This document shows positions 24,621 through 32,682 of a DNA stretch of 40,152 bases, in pieces (the first letter of the stretch is position 1; every line of letters begins with the position of its first letter). Origin of the DNA: Hymenobacter sp. (GTDB lineage Bacteria > Bacteroidota > Bacteroidia > Cytophagales > Hymenobacteraceae); assembly GCA_028288445.1 (NCBI GenBank), contig JAQBNT010000099.1, forward strand, positions 1-40,152, written 5' to 3'. The notes below the pieces were generated by a model that worked only from the letters and a program-made list of their open reading frames with translations, was not told the origin of the DNA and ran no database searches. The position numbers were made by a program, and so were the translations under genes.

Positions 24621-26198
24621 ATGAAACGTCGCGAATTTCTACAGACTACGGCTGCGGCCTCGGTTGGCACTGCTTTTCTGAGCGGGTTGCCCATTGGCGC
24701 CTATGGATACTCGGCCCAACTGGCGGCCCTCACCAATGCTACCACGATTACGGATAAGGTGCTGGTCATCATTCAGCTGCAAGGCGGAAATGATGGGCTG
24801 AACATGATTATCCCCCTGGACCAATACCCGGCCCTGCTGGCGGCGCGCAGCAATATCGCGCTGCCCCAGGCGCAGGTGCTGCCGCTCACTACAGCTACCG
24901 GCATCCACCCGGCCATGGCCTCGCTTCAGAACCTGTACCAGAATGGCAAGCTGGGTGTGGTGCAGAGCGTGGGCTACCCCAACCCCAATTTCTCGCACTT
25001 CCGCGCCACCGATATCTGGACCTCGGGCTCCGACTCGAATGTGACCTGGACCACCGGTTGGGCCGGCCGCTACCTCGACGGCGAGTTTCCCGGCTTCCCC
25101 ACCGGCTACCCCAGTACCACGAACCCCGACCCGCTGGCCATCAGCATCGGCTCGGTGGTAAGCAACTGCGTGCAGGGCCCCACGGTGAACATGGGCATGG
25201 CCATTGCCAGCACGTCGTCTTTCTACCAACTACTTAGCGGTGGGGTCGATGCCGCGCCAAATACGCCGGCCGGGCACGAGCTCACCTTCATCCGGCAGGT
25301 GGTGAGCCAGACGCAGGTGTACACTACGGCCATCCAGGCGGCGGCCGGGCGGGCCCAGAACCTCTCGCCGCTGTACCCCACGGCGGGCCAGAACTCGCTG
25401 GCCGACCAGCTCAAAATAGTAGCCCAACTGGTGGCCGGCGGCCTGAGCACCCGCATCTACGTGTGCCAGCTCGGCGGCTTCGATACCCACACGCTGCAGG
25501 TGCCCAGCACGGGCAGCACCACCGTGGGTACCCATGCCACGCTGCTGGGCAAGATTGCCGAGGCCGTGAACGCCTTCCAGGACGACCTGCGGCGGCTGGC
25601 CATTCAGGACCGGGTGGTGGGCATGACGTTCTCAGAATTCGGACGGCGCATCCGGTCCAATTCGGGCTTTGGCACCGACCACGGCGCGGCGGCCCCGCTG
25701 CTGGTGTTTGGCACCAAGGTGAACCCCATCGTGCACGGGGCCAGCCCCACGCTGCCCACCAGCGCCGGGGTGAACGACAACATCCCCATGCAGTTCGACT
25801 TCCGCAGCATCTACACCAGCATCCTCAAAGACTGGTTCCAGGTGACGCCGGCCACGCTCACGCAGCTTTTCGGCCAGCCCTTCACCTATGTGCCGGTGCT
25901 ACGGCCCGGGGCCGTCACGGCCACGGCCGGTGCGGCCGAGGTAGCTGAGTTCACGGTGTATCCCAACCCAGTGGCACGGGACGGCCGCACCACCGTGGCG
26001 TACGAAAGCGCCGGCGGCCACGTCCAAATCGTGATGCTCGATGCGCTGGGCCGCGAAGTACGCCGCGCCGCGGACATGGTACTGCCCCGTGGCCCGCAAC
26101 TGCTACCCGTGGACCTAAGCGGACTGGCCCCAGGAGCTTACTATTGCCAGGTGCGCGAGGACCAGCGCACAGGCTCGCGCATCGTGGTGGTGGAGTAA
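24621..26198 (+). CDS. DUF1501 protein with T9SS C-terminal sorting domain
   Basis: The 525-residue product starts with a twin-arginine-like leader (KRREFLQ, then a hydrophobic AAASVGTAFLSG). The body is DUF1501, an alkaline phosphatase-superfamily relative, with VIIQLQGGNDGLNMI, NPNFSHFRATDIW, QLGGFDTH and TFSEFGRR. The last 80 residues (from about 446) are a type IX secretion Por sorting domain: VYPNPVARDG, then a beta sandwich with LPVDLSGLAPGAYYCQV. Thus the protein is likely delivered to the cell surface through the T9SS. The catalytic role of DUF1501 is not known. It pairs with the upstream DUF1800 gene. Confidence 0.93.
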   Translation: MKRREFLQTTAAASVGTAFLSGLPIGAYGYSAQLAALTNATTITDKVLVIIQLQGGNDGLNMIIPLDQYPALLAARSNIALPQAQVLPLTTATGIHPAMASLQNLYQNGKLGVVQSVGYPNPNFSHFRATDIWTSGSDSNVTWTTGWAGRYLDGEFPGFPTGYPSTTNPDPLAISIGSVVSNCVQGPTVNMGMAIASTSSFYQLLSGGVDAAPNTPAGHELTFIRQVVSQTQVYTTAIQAAAGRAQNLSPLYPTAGQNSLADQLKIVAQLVAGGLSTRIYVCQLGGFDTHTLQVPSTGSTTVGTHATLLGKIAEAVNAFQDDLRRLAIQDRVVGMTFSEFGRRIRSNSGFGTDHGAAAPLLVFGTKVNPIVHGASPTLPTSAGVNDNIPMQFDFRSIYTSILKDWFQVTPATLTQLFGQPFTYVPVLRPGAVTATAGAAEVAEFTVYPNPVARDGRTTVAYESAGGHVQIVMLDALGREVRRAADMVLPRGPQLLPVDLSGLAPGAYYCQVREDQRTGSRIVVVE

Positions 26199-26382
26199 AG
26201 CCGGGAATTGTTAGGCAATGTCTATTAATAAATGCCGCTCATTATGAGCTCCTTGCTGTGGGCTATTGTGGGTTTTTTCGCTTAAAGAATAGGGAAAAGG
26301 CAGCCCGGCCCCGCGCTTTTCCGTACAGCGATTCCGGGGCGGCAACTGCCCTGTTTCACCTCTCCTTTTTCAATACCAGCTT

Positions 26383-26622
26383 ATGGAAGCGCAAATCGAA
26401 AAACAACTCGAAGACATCCTGCCCGAAGACCTTGCCCGTACTTTCGAGAGTGCCTACCACGTATTTCAGGGCAAAACGGAGCACGTAGACGACCTGCTGA
26501 AAAACGGCGGCGTGCTGCTGCGCAAAGCTGCTCAGCGCTTCACGCCCACGCAAATGGTGCTCGGCATTGCCGCCATCGCGGCCGTGACGGTTTTGCTCAT
26601 CAACCGCGCCAGCCAAGACTAA
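26383..26622 (+). CDS. Small tail-anchored protein of unknown function
   Basis: The 79-residue product has an acidic, helical first part (QIEKQLEDILPEDLARTFES, then GKTEHVDDLLKNGGVLLRKA) and one membrane helix near the C-terminus (MVLGIAAIAAVTVLLI) ending with NRASQD. This is a tail-anchored layout. I do not recognise the family. It is preceded by a 184-base gap without visible structure and followed by a strong bidirectional terminator. Confidence 0.72.
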   Translation: MEAQIEKQLEDILPEDLARTFESAYHVFQGKTEHVDDLLKNGGVLLRKAAQRFTPTQMVLGIAAIAAVTVLLINRASQD

Positions 26623-26668
26623 GTGATAGCAGGCTTTCTGCTGTAAAACAGCGGATTGCCAATGCGTA

Positions 26669-26710
26669 CACAAAAAAGGCGACCTTCCGCAGAAGGTCGC
26701 CTTTTTTGTG
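26669..26710. terminator. Bidirectional terminator, 19-bp perfect stem
   Basis: Arms 26669-26687 and 26692-26710 are exact reverse complements with a CGCA loop, GC-rich core GGCGACCTTC and A/T runs at both sides. It lies between the convergent small tail-anchored protein gene and the three-module TonB protein gene. Confidence 0.93.
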
Positions 26711-26746
26711 AGTTATCTGAGCAGATTATCAGAAAAGAACCTTGCT

Positions 26747-27877
26747 TCAGCGGATGTCAATCACAACCGGCACGGTGAGGCGGACGGCTACCGGCTGGCC
26801 GTTGTGGCGTCCGGGCTCGAACCGGGGCAGGCGCAGAGCCGCCGTCAGCACCGCCTCATCCATTGCGCTGTTGATGGGCTTGAACATGACCGGGCGCGTG
26901 ACGCGGCCATCGGGCTCCACCACGAAGCTGACCTGTCCCTCGCCGCTGCTGGCGCGCTCGGGGTACTCTATCAGCTCCTGCAGGGCGGCTTGCATTCCGT
27001 TGGGGCCGCTGCGGCCGGGGAGTGCGGGCATCTGCTCCACCTGGCTGTAGACCTGATTTTCGGGCACCGGCGCGGCCTGGCCGGAGGGGGGCGCGGGCGG
27101 GCTGAACCAGATGTTGACCACCTGGTACATGGCTACGGGCTGGTCGTCGTAACCCAGAGCGGGCTGCCAGCGTGGGAAGCCGCGCACGAGGCGCAGCGCT
27201 TCATCGTCGCAGGCCGGGCAGAGCGGGTTGATGACTTCGCTGGCCCCCACGCGGCCGTCGGGCTTTAGCACGAAGCGCACCACGACGCGGCCTTTCAGGT
27301 CGCGCTGCTTCACTTCGGCGGGCGTGGCTTTGTTCTTTTGTAGGTATTGCTCCAGGGCCGCGTCGCCGCCAGGAAACTGAGCCGGCCGGGCCACTTCCGT
27401 GCTGGCAAACACGTGGCGCGGCGACAGGAACATGACCGGCACCGTGAGCAGCACTGCCACCGGCTGGCCCTGGTAGCGGCCCGGCAGCAGGCGCGGCATG
27501 CGCTTCACTGCGGCCAGCGCGGCCGCGTCACAGGCGGGGGTGAGGGACTGCACCACGGCGGCCTGCCGGGCCACGCCGCTCACCCCAACCACAACGCGCA
27601 CGAACACCCGGCCCTCGGTACGCCCCTCGCGCACTTCCACCGGGAGTTGGAGGTGCTGCTGCACGGCCTTCACCAGAGCCAGGTTGCCGCCCCCGCCGGG
27701 CAGGGTGGGCATCTGGTCTACGTAGTTAAATATCTGGGTGGTATCGGTGGCGTATTGGCCGTAGTATTGGGCGGCGGCGGGGCGGGGAAGAAGAAAAAGG
27801 AGCAGGAAGAACAATCCGCCCAACAGCCAGGGGCGGCGGTACGGGGGGCGCAGTCGCTTTAGTTGGTCGGTATTCAT
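26747..27877 (-). CDS. Secreted protein with three tandem TonB C-terminal modules
   Basis: The 376-residue product begins with a basic stretch and one hydrophobic segment (LLGGLFFLLLFLLPRPAAA) that is either a signal peptide or an anchor. Three TonB_C-type modules follow: the first from FNYVDQMPTLPGGGGN with TPACDAAALAAVKRMPRL, the second from RPAQFPGGDAALEQYLQKN with CPACDDEALRLVRGFPRW, the third from YSQVEQMPALPGRSGPNG with DEAVLTAALRLPRFEPG. Each ends in the strand QPVAVxLTVPV or similar. TonB C-terminal domains normally occur once, behind a cytoplasmic-membrane helix and a proline-rich spacer, and transmit energy to outer-membrane receptors. Here there is no spacer and no receptor, ExbB or ExbD gene nearby, so the function is unclear. 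A two-module paralogue lies directly upstream. Confidence 0.88.
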   Translation of the reverse strand: MNTDQLKRLRPPYRRPWLLGGLFFLLLFLLPRPAAAQYYGQYATDTTQIFNYVDQMPTLPGGGGNLALVKAVQQHLQLPVEVREGRTEGRVFVRVVVGVSGVARQAAVVQSLTPACDAAALAAVKRMPRLLPGRYQGQPVAVLLTVPVMFLSPRHVFASTEVARPAQFPGGDAALEQYLQKNKATPAEVKQRDLKGRVVVRFVLKPDGRVGASEVINPLCPACDDEALRLVRGFPRWQPALGYDDQPVAMYQVVNIWFSPPAPPSGQAAPVPENQVYSQVEQMPALPGRSGPNGMQAALQELIEYPERASSGEGQVSFVVEPDGRVTRPVMFKPINSAMDEAVLTAALRLPRFEPGRHNGQPVAVRLTVPVVIDIR

Positions 27878-27928
27878 GCGGCAAATTTATAGCCGGATGC
27901 AACCTGCGGCCAGCCCATTAGGGACCAT

Positions 27929-28753
27929 TCAGGGTTTTTGAGGCAGCCGGCCAAACAGCACGGGCACGGTCATGCTCACGGAGGCGGGCACCCCGTTCAG
28001 CTTGCCCCCCACGAAGCGTGGCAGTTGCCGCACGGCGGCCAGCGCGGCAGCATTGCAGCCCGCGTTTAGCCCGCGCACTACTTTTACGTCCCGAATCACC
28101 CCACTTGGCCCCACGATGAAGCTCACGAACACCTTGCGGAGCAAAGAATCATTGGCTACCTCAGCGGGCATTACCAGCACCCGCTGAATGGCTTGGGCAA
28201 TGGGGCGGCTACCCTCCCCGGACGGGAGGCGCGGCATCAGGTCGACCAACTGGTAAATGCGAGCCAGCGTGTCGGCACCTGCGGATTTGGTGTCCTGAAT
28301 ATTGAACGTAACGGGTACCGTGAAGGAAACAGCTACCGGCCTGCCCTGTTGGATGCCGGGAATGAAGCGGGGTAGTAGTCGCACGGCGGCCAGCACTTCC
28401 TCATCGCACCCCCCTCCGATGCCCTTGACAATCTTGCCGTTCCGCACCTCACCGCTTTCCGTTACCAGAAAGCTGACGAATACCCGGCCCTGCAACTGTT
28501 GCCGCAGGGCCGCTGCCGGGTAATGCACCTGCCGCTGAAGCGCTTCCACAATAGCCCGGTTGCCGCCGCCGCCGGGTAATTGCGGCATTTGTTCCACGTA
28601 TGTATATTTTTTTCCCACAACCCGTTCAACTTCAGGGCTGGCTGGCGCAGTAGGGGTGGCCTGCGCTACGGCAAACCGGGGTGCCACCAGCCCCAGCAGC
28701 AAACCAACAGCGGGAGACACAAGGGTTTTGGTGGAAAGTAAGGAGTATTTCAC
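27929..28753 (-). CDS. Secreted protein with two tandem TonB C-terminal modules
   Basis: The 274-residue product starts at a GTG (28751-28753) that opens directly on a signal peptide, MKYSLLSTKTLVSPAVGLLL, with cleavage likely after AVAQ. No ATG is available except far upstream, inside the penicillin acylase gene. Two modules follow: YTYVEQMPQLPGGGGN with GGGCDEEVLAAVRLLPRF and VAVSFTVPVTFNI, then YQLVDLMPRLPSGEGS with LNAGCNAAALAAVRQLPRF and VSMTVPVLFG. It is a paralogue of the three-module protein 52 bases downstream and probably co-transcribed with it. Role unknown; the family suggests protein-protein contact in the periplasm. Confidence 0.83.
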   Translation of the reverse strand: MKYSLLSTKTLVSPAVGLLLGLVAPRFAVAQATPTAPASPEVERVVGKKYTYVEQMPQLPGGGGNRAIVEALQRQVHYPAAALRQQLQGRVFVSFLVTESGEVRNGKIVKGIGGGCDEEVLAAVRLLPRFIPGIQQGRPVAVSFTVPVTFNIQDTKSAGADTLARIYQLVDLMPRLPSGEGSRPIAQAIQRVLVMPAEVANDSLLRKVFVSFIVGPSGVIRDVKVVRGLNAGCNAAALAAVRQLPRFVGGKLNGVPASVSMTVPVLFGRLPQKP

Positions 28754-28805
28754 CAGCGTAGTTGTAAAGGATTGGAAATTGGAAAGCTTCGGGAAGCCTC
28801 GCAAA

Positions 28806-31241
28806 TTACTTTGCTTGCAGCGTCCACGCCGTAGCCACCCGCGCATTCGGTTCCTGCGCACTGCGCAGGAATACCAGCTCATCGAGCTGGCCCACACGCC
28901 AGGTTTCCAGTAGGTTGCTATAGAAGGGCGAGCCGGGATTGCCGCTTTGGCCGCCGGGATACACGCCGTAGGCGCGCACCTGCGGGCCTAGCGCTACCAC
29001 CATGCGCCAGCTGGGGCCGTTGCGCTCGGTGGTGGCGTTCACGATGCCCGCGCCGCCGCCGCAGTCCACGTCCATCTGCCCGAAGCCAGGGAGCTTGAGC
29101 AGGTGCAGGATGTCGGTGCTTTTCTGGCTGGCCCAGCGCCATTTGGGGCCTTGTGCGCCGTATTTGCGGGTGAGGCTGTCCACGGCCCAGCGCAGGCTTT
29201 GCCGGGCCAGCAGGGGCAGGGTTTCGCGGGCGCGGGTGCGGCGGTCGTCAATCCAGCGGCTGCTGTCTTCTTTCAGAATCAGGTTGTTGGTGCGGTCGCG
29301 GGCGGGGTAGCGGTAGGCAGGGCCTTTGGGGTCGAGGGGGAAGTCATCGTCCCAGAGGCGCTTCACTAGGTTGTCGTACCACAGCTCAAACAGGCTGGGG
29401 CCAACGGCATCGGCCGCGTACTGGTAGTTCCAGGTACGCAGGGCGGCTAGGGCCTGGCCCTCCGGTGTGGTGCCTGCCTGTGTACCCGCCAGCGCTAGCA
29501 TGCGCGGCAGCATGAGCTGGGCATTCAGGCCGAGCACGTCGTTCTGAAGCAGGCGCAGGCTATCGGCGGTTACCATGGGCATCTGGCCGAGGCGCTGGTT
29601 GATGCGCCGGCCGCGCTCCGACGAGCCGTAATCCCAGTTCATGTAATATGGATATTCTTGGGGCCGTACCGACGACTGGTTGGCCGACGACACGAAGCCC
29701 CGGGCCGGGTTCTTCGCGTGCGGGTTCTGAGCAGCCGGAATCCAGCCCTGCCAGTCCTGGGCCGGGTCACGGCCGTCGAGCAGGTACTTGCCCTGCTCGT
29801 GCCACTTCAGCGGCAGGTGGCCGTTGGGCCAGATGGCTATGTCCTGGCCGGCATCGGCAAAAACGAAGTTCTGGGCGGGCGCGCCGTAGCTGGCCAGCGC
29901 GGCCGTGTAGTCGGCGTAGGTGCGGGCGCGGTTGAGCTGGTAAAACGTCTTGAACTCGTTGGCCGCGTCGTGGGCCGTCCAGCGGGCCGCGTAGCCGATG
30001 GGCGTCTGGGGCAGGAAGGGCTTCTCGGCGCGGTCATACACCACCGGGCCGTGGTGGGTGTATAATACGGTGTCGAGGCGGTCGGGCTGGCCGCGTACCT
30101 TGATGCGCTCCACCACGCGGCGCACCGGCTTCCAGCGGCCGGCGTGCCAGTATTCCAGCTTGCGGGCGTCCCGAAACTGCACTTGGTACCAGTCCAGCAC
30201 GTCGGCGTAAGTGTTGGTCACGCCCCAGGCCACCTGCTCATTAAAGCCGATGATGGCCAGCGGCGCGCCCGGAATCGACACGCCGTACACATTCACGCCC
30301 GGCGCGGTCATCTGCACCTGGTACCAGATGCTGGGCAGGTTGAGCTGCAGGTGCGGGTCGTTGGCCAGCATCGGAAAGCCGGTGGCCGACCGCGCGCCGC
30401 TCACCGCGAAGTTGTTGGAGCCCAGGTCGCGCGAGGGTTCCTGAGTGGGCGCATACGGCGCTTCGGCCGCCACGAAAGCCGGCGGTACGGGCGGCGTGGC
30501 CAGCGGCTTAAAATCCAGGGGCGTGCCGGCCGGAATCACCGGGTCTTCGCGGGTGGGGTAGTCCGGAAACAGGTCGCGCATCACCACCGGGCCGTACTTG
30601 CGTAGCGCGTTGCTCATGCGCAGGTCGTCGGAGCGGCCGGTTAGGTCGAAGGCCATGTATTTGAGGATAAGGGCGCTTTTCAGCGGCTCCCATGGCTCGG
30701 GCGCGTAGTCGAGCAGCTTATACTCAAAAGGGTAAGTGGCGGGCGTGAGGCTGTTGATGTAGGCATTGATGCCGTCGGAATACGCCTGCGCTACCACGCG
30801 GGTCACTGGGTCGGCCAGCACGGCGGCCACCGACTTTTGCGCCCCGAAGCCCAGGCCCATGCGCCGGAAAAACCGGTCGGTTTCGAGCCGCTCCGGCCCC
30901 ACGATTTCGGCCAGCCGTCCGGCCGCTACGTGCGCCACGAAATCCATCTGCCAGAGCCGGTCGCGGGCCGTGAGGTAGCCCTGGGCCAGGTACAGGTCGT
31001 GGTCGTTTTGGGCGAAGATGTGGGGCACGCGACGGTCGTCGTAGCGCACTGTCACGGGCTGTTGCAGGCCCGCGATTTCCAGCTTCTGCCGGGCCGGGAA
31101 GTCTTCAGGCCGCTCGCCATTCAGCCAGAAGCCCCGGTACGGGCTCAGCAGCTTGCCGAAAGGCGGCAGGTTGCCCTGCTTGGTGTTCAGCACCCAGATG
31201 AGGGTGAGGCACGCGGCCAGAGCCAGTAGTGCTTTTATCAT
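28806..31241 (-). CDS. Penicillin acylase family protein (Ntn hydrolase)
   Basis: The 811-residue precursor is a penicillin amidase-type Ntn hydrolase, which is made as one chain, cleaves itself, and uses the new N-terminal serine. It has an N-terminal hydrophobic segment (MIKALLALAACLTLIWVL) serving as signal or anchor, an alpha part with YDDRRVPHIFAQNDHDLYLAQGY written across two motifs (VPHIFAQND and LAQGYLTARDRLWQMD), a linker, and the beta part beginning at Ser275 in LGSNNFAVSG. Further family motifs are MLANDPHLQLNLPSIWY, GAPLAIIGFNEQVAWGVTN and, near the end, SGNPGSPFYSNLLETW. Likely substrates are N-acyl amides such as acyl-homoserine lactones or beta-lactams, which cannot be told from sequence. 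ATG 31239-31241 is chosen since the signal starts there. Confidence 0.93.
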   Translation of the reverse strand: MIKALLALAACLTLIWVLNTKQGNLPPFGKLLSPYRGFWLNGERPEDFPARQKLEIAGLQQPVTVRYDDRRVPHIFAQNDHDLYLAQGYLTARDRLWQMDFVAHVAAGRLAEIVGPERLETDRFFRRMGLGFGAQKSVAAVLADPVTRVVAQAYSDGINAYINSLTPATYPFEYKLLDYAPEPWEPLKSALILKYMAFDLTGRSDDLRMSNALRKYGPVVMRDLFPDYPTREDPVIPAGTPLDFKPLATPPVPPAFVAAEAPYAPTQEPSRDLGSNNFAVSGARSATGFPMLANDPHLQLNLPSIWYQVQMTAPGVNVYGVSIPGAPLAIIGFNEQVAWGVTNTYADVLDWYQVQFRDARKLEYWHAGRWKPVRRVVERIKVRGQPDRLDTVLYTHHGPVVYDRAEKPFLPQTPIGYAARWTAHDAANEFKTFYQLNRARTYADYTAALASYGAPAQNFVFADAGQDIAIWPNGHLPLKWHEQGKYLLDGRDPAQDWQGWIPAAQNPHAKNPARGFVSSANQSSVRPQEYPYYMNWDYGSSERGRRINQRLGQMPMVTADSLRLLQNDVLGLNAQLMLPRMLALAGTQAGTTPEGQALAALRTWNYQYAADAVGPSLFELWYDNLVKRLWDDDFPLDPKGPAYRYPARDRTNNLILKEDSSRWIDDRRTRARETLPLLARQSLRWAVDSLTRKYGAQGPKWRWASQKSTDILHLLKLPGFGQMDVDCGGGAGIVNATTERNGPSWRMVVALGPQVRAYGVYPGGQSGNPGSPFYSNLLETWRVGQLDELVFLRSAQEPNARVATAWTLQAK

Positions 31242-31332
31242 GGCAGATAGTGGGTTGGATTTCCGGCCGCAAGCTACTGCCCGAAGCCGCAGCGCGGCGG
31301 CAGGTTTGGTGGGCAGCATTAGTAGAAAGGAC

Positions 31333-31438
31333 AAAAGCCGCGTAGCGGCGACAGAAACTCCTCGTGGATTCTGTCGCCGCTACGCGGCTTTTATCGGTTA
31401 TGGTTTGTTTGCTACAAACCTGTCGCCGCTACGCGGCT
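31333..31438. repeat. REP-like repeat, three copies of one motif
   Basis: AAAAGCCGCGTAGCGGCGAC begins a 23-base left arm (31333-31355) that is the exact reverse complement of 31370-31392. A further copy of the right arm, TGTCGCCGCTACGCGGCT, lies at 31421-31438. The set sits between the start of the penicillin acylase gene and the end of the rlpA-like gene, both on the minus strand. The same motif returns in degraded form near 37526-37629. Confidence 0.8.
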
Positions 31439-31448
31439 AATCGTGTAA

Positions 31449-32336
31449 TCATCGAAGCGCAACTTCGCGCACCAGCCCGCCGATGCCCCAGACCAGCAAT
31501 TGCTGGCGTACGGCCTCCGCCTCGGGGCGCTCGCCAAACTGGCCCACGAGCACGCGGCTGCGCTGGCGGCCATCGAGCAAATCCTGGGAAACGGTCACGC
31601 TGAGTTCGGGCATGAGCGACTTGATGCGCGCCTGCACCGTCTGGGCATTGGCAGCATCGATGAAAGAGCCGGCCTGAATGAGGAAGCCCGCCGGGCAGTT
31701 CACCGATTCGGTGGTGCTAATAACCTCGGCTTTGGTGGCGTGCGCAGCGGCAATGAGCGTGGCTGTAGCGGCAACTCGGGCTGCCGAATCGGCGGGGCTG
31801 ATGGGGGCATCCGGGGCTACGGTGTAGGTCGTGAATGCGGCTTCGGGGTTGGGGTCGGCGGCGAATAGGGCGGCCAGGTTATTGGGGGTAGAAGCAGGGC
31901 CGAGGGGTGTTTCGGGAGCTACTACTTCGGCTACCACGGTGGCGGCACCGCAATCAACCACGCCCAGGGGCCGGGCGGCGGCTTCGGATAAATCGAGGAT
32001 GCGCTGGTGGCGGAACGGGCCCCGGTCGGTGACGCGCACAATAACGGACTTGCCGTTTTTCACATTCGTGACCCGCAGGCGGGTGCCGAAGGGCAGGGTT
32101 TTGTGGGCGCAGGTGTATTTAAAGCGGTTGTAGCGCTCGCCGCTGGTGGTGCGTCGGCCTTGGAAGTAACTGCCATACCAGGAGGCCCGGCCGCGCAGCA
32201 CCGTGGTGGCGGTGCTAGTGGCGGGAGCAGCTTTGGTGGTACCGGGGGCGGTGCGCGCCGAAGCGCCCAGCAAAGTCAGCAGAAAAAAGAAGCAACTGGA
32301 AAAGACGAGTACTTGTAGGCGACGAAATAAAATCAT
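31449..32336 (-). CDS. rlpA: RlpA family protein with DPBB and SPOR domains
   Basis: The 295-residue product has a signal peptide (MILFRRLQVLVFSSCFFFLL), a Thr/Ala-rich linker, a double-psi beta-barrel domain (GRASWYGSYFQGRRTTSGE, then HKTLPFGTRLRVTN, VRVTDRGPF and ILDLSEAAA) and a C-terminal SPOR domain (FLIQAGSFIDAANAQ onward, with SRVLVGQFGERPEAEAVRQQ). RlpA proteins act as lytic transglycosylases on glycan strands lacking stem peptides, and SPOR domains bring them to the division septum. The Asp in TDRGPF that is needed for activity is present. The linker between the two domains contains an Ala/Pro-rich low-complexity region. Confidence 0.92.
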   Translation of the reverse strand: MILFRRLQVLVFSSCFFFLLTLLGASARTAPGTTKAAPATSTATTVLRGRASWYGSYFQGRRTTSGERYNRFKYTCAHKTLPFGTRLRVTNVKNGKSVIVRVTDRGPFRHQRILDLSEAAARPLGVVDCGAATVVAEVVAPETPLGPASTPNNLAALFAADPNPEAAFTTYTVAPDAPISPADSAARVAATATLIAAAHATKAEVISTTESVNCPAGFLIQAGSFIDAANAQTVQARIKSLMPELSVTVSQDLLDGRQRSRVLVGQFGERPEAEAVRQQLLVWGIGGLVREVALR

Positions 32337-32480
32337 GCGATTTGCAGATGGTGAGCAGGACAAACATAGACCCATCCATTTGAGCAATGCTAAAAATCCG
32401 CTGACCTCTACTAACCGAATTAGGTTAAAAATTGTCCTTTATCCAGAAAACTTGCATTTAATTAATCTTCATGTTGGCCG

Positions 32481-32488
32481 CAAAAGTA
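32481..32488 (-). promoter_or_regulatory. Possible -7 promoter element for the rlpA-like gene
   Basis: On the minus strand the sequence reads TACTTTTG, an exact TAnnTTTG. A TTTG lies 15 bases upstream of it, which is closer than usual. A start here would give a leader of about 138 bases to the ATG at 32336. Confidence 0.45.
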
Positions 32489-32577
32489 GCCGTAGGGTTG
32501 CCTCAAACTATATTTTGCCGAATGAGGCCTTTGCCATTGCACAGATACCAAAATTAGATTATGCGACGGGTGTAAAA

Positions 32578-32606
32578 TTTGGGCATCGGCCCTACGACTA
32601 CCTTTG
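32578..32606 (+). promoter_or_regulatory. Strong consensus promoter upstream of the DUF72 gene
   Basis: TTTG at 32578-32581, 17 bases, then TACCTTTG at 32599-32606, which matches both boxes of the Bacteroidota promoter. The predicted start falls in a terminator-like hairpin at 32607-32635, about 70 bases before the DUF72 ATG. Confidence 0.6.
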
Positions 32607-32635
32607 AAACCGGGTTGCGTAAGTCCGGTTTTTTT
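32607..32635 (+). terminator. Terminator-like hairpin between promoter and DUF72 gene
   Basis: AAACCGG at 32607-32613 pairs with CCGGTTT at 32625-32631, followed by T residues to 32635. No plus-strand gene lies upstream, so this is not an ordinary end-of-gene terminator; it might act as an attenuator or be chance. Confidence 0.45.
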
Positions 32636-32670
32636 CGTAAGAGTAGTAGTCCGCCGCCGGCCCCGAACCC

Positions 32671-32678
32671 TACCTTTG
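32671..32678 (+). promoter_or_regulatory. -7 element immediately before the DUF72 start codon
   Basis: TACCTTTG is an exact TAnnTTTG only four bases before the ATG at 32683. If used, transcription would begin at or next to the start codon, giving a leaderless or nearly leaderless message. No -33 TTTG lies at the right distance. Confidence 0.35.
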
Positions 32679-32682
32679 CCCC

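Larger units (their letters stand above)
32337..32682. other. Divergent intergenic region with several promoter-like elements
   Basis: This 346-base region separates rlpA (minus) from the DUF72 gene (plus) and is more AT-rich than the surroundings in its first half. It contains a minus-strand -7 element, a full TTTG-N17-TACCTTTG plus-strand promoter, a hairpin followed by seven T residues, and a second TACCTTTG just before the DUF72 start. No convincing coding frame is present. Confidence 0.6.
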
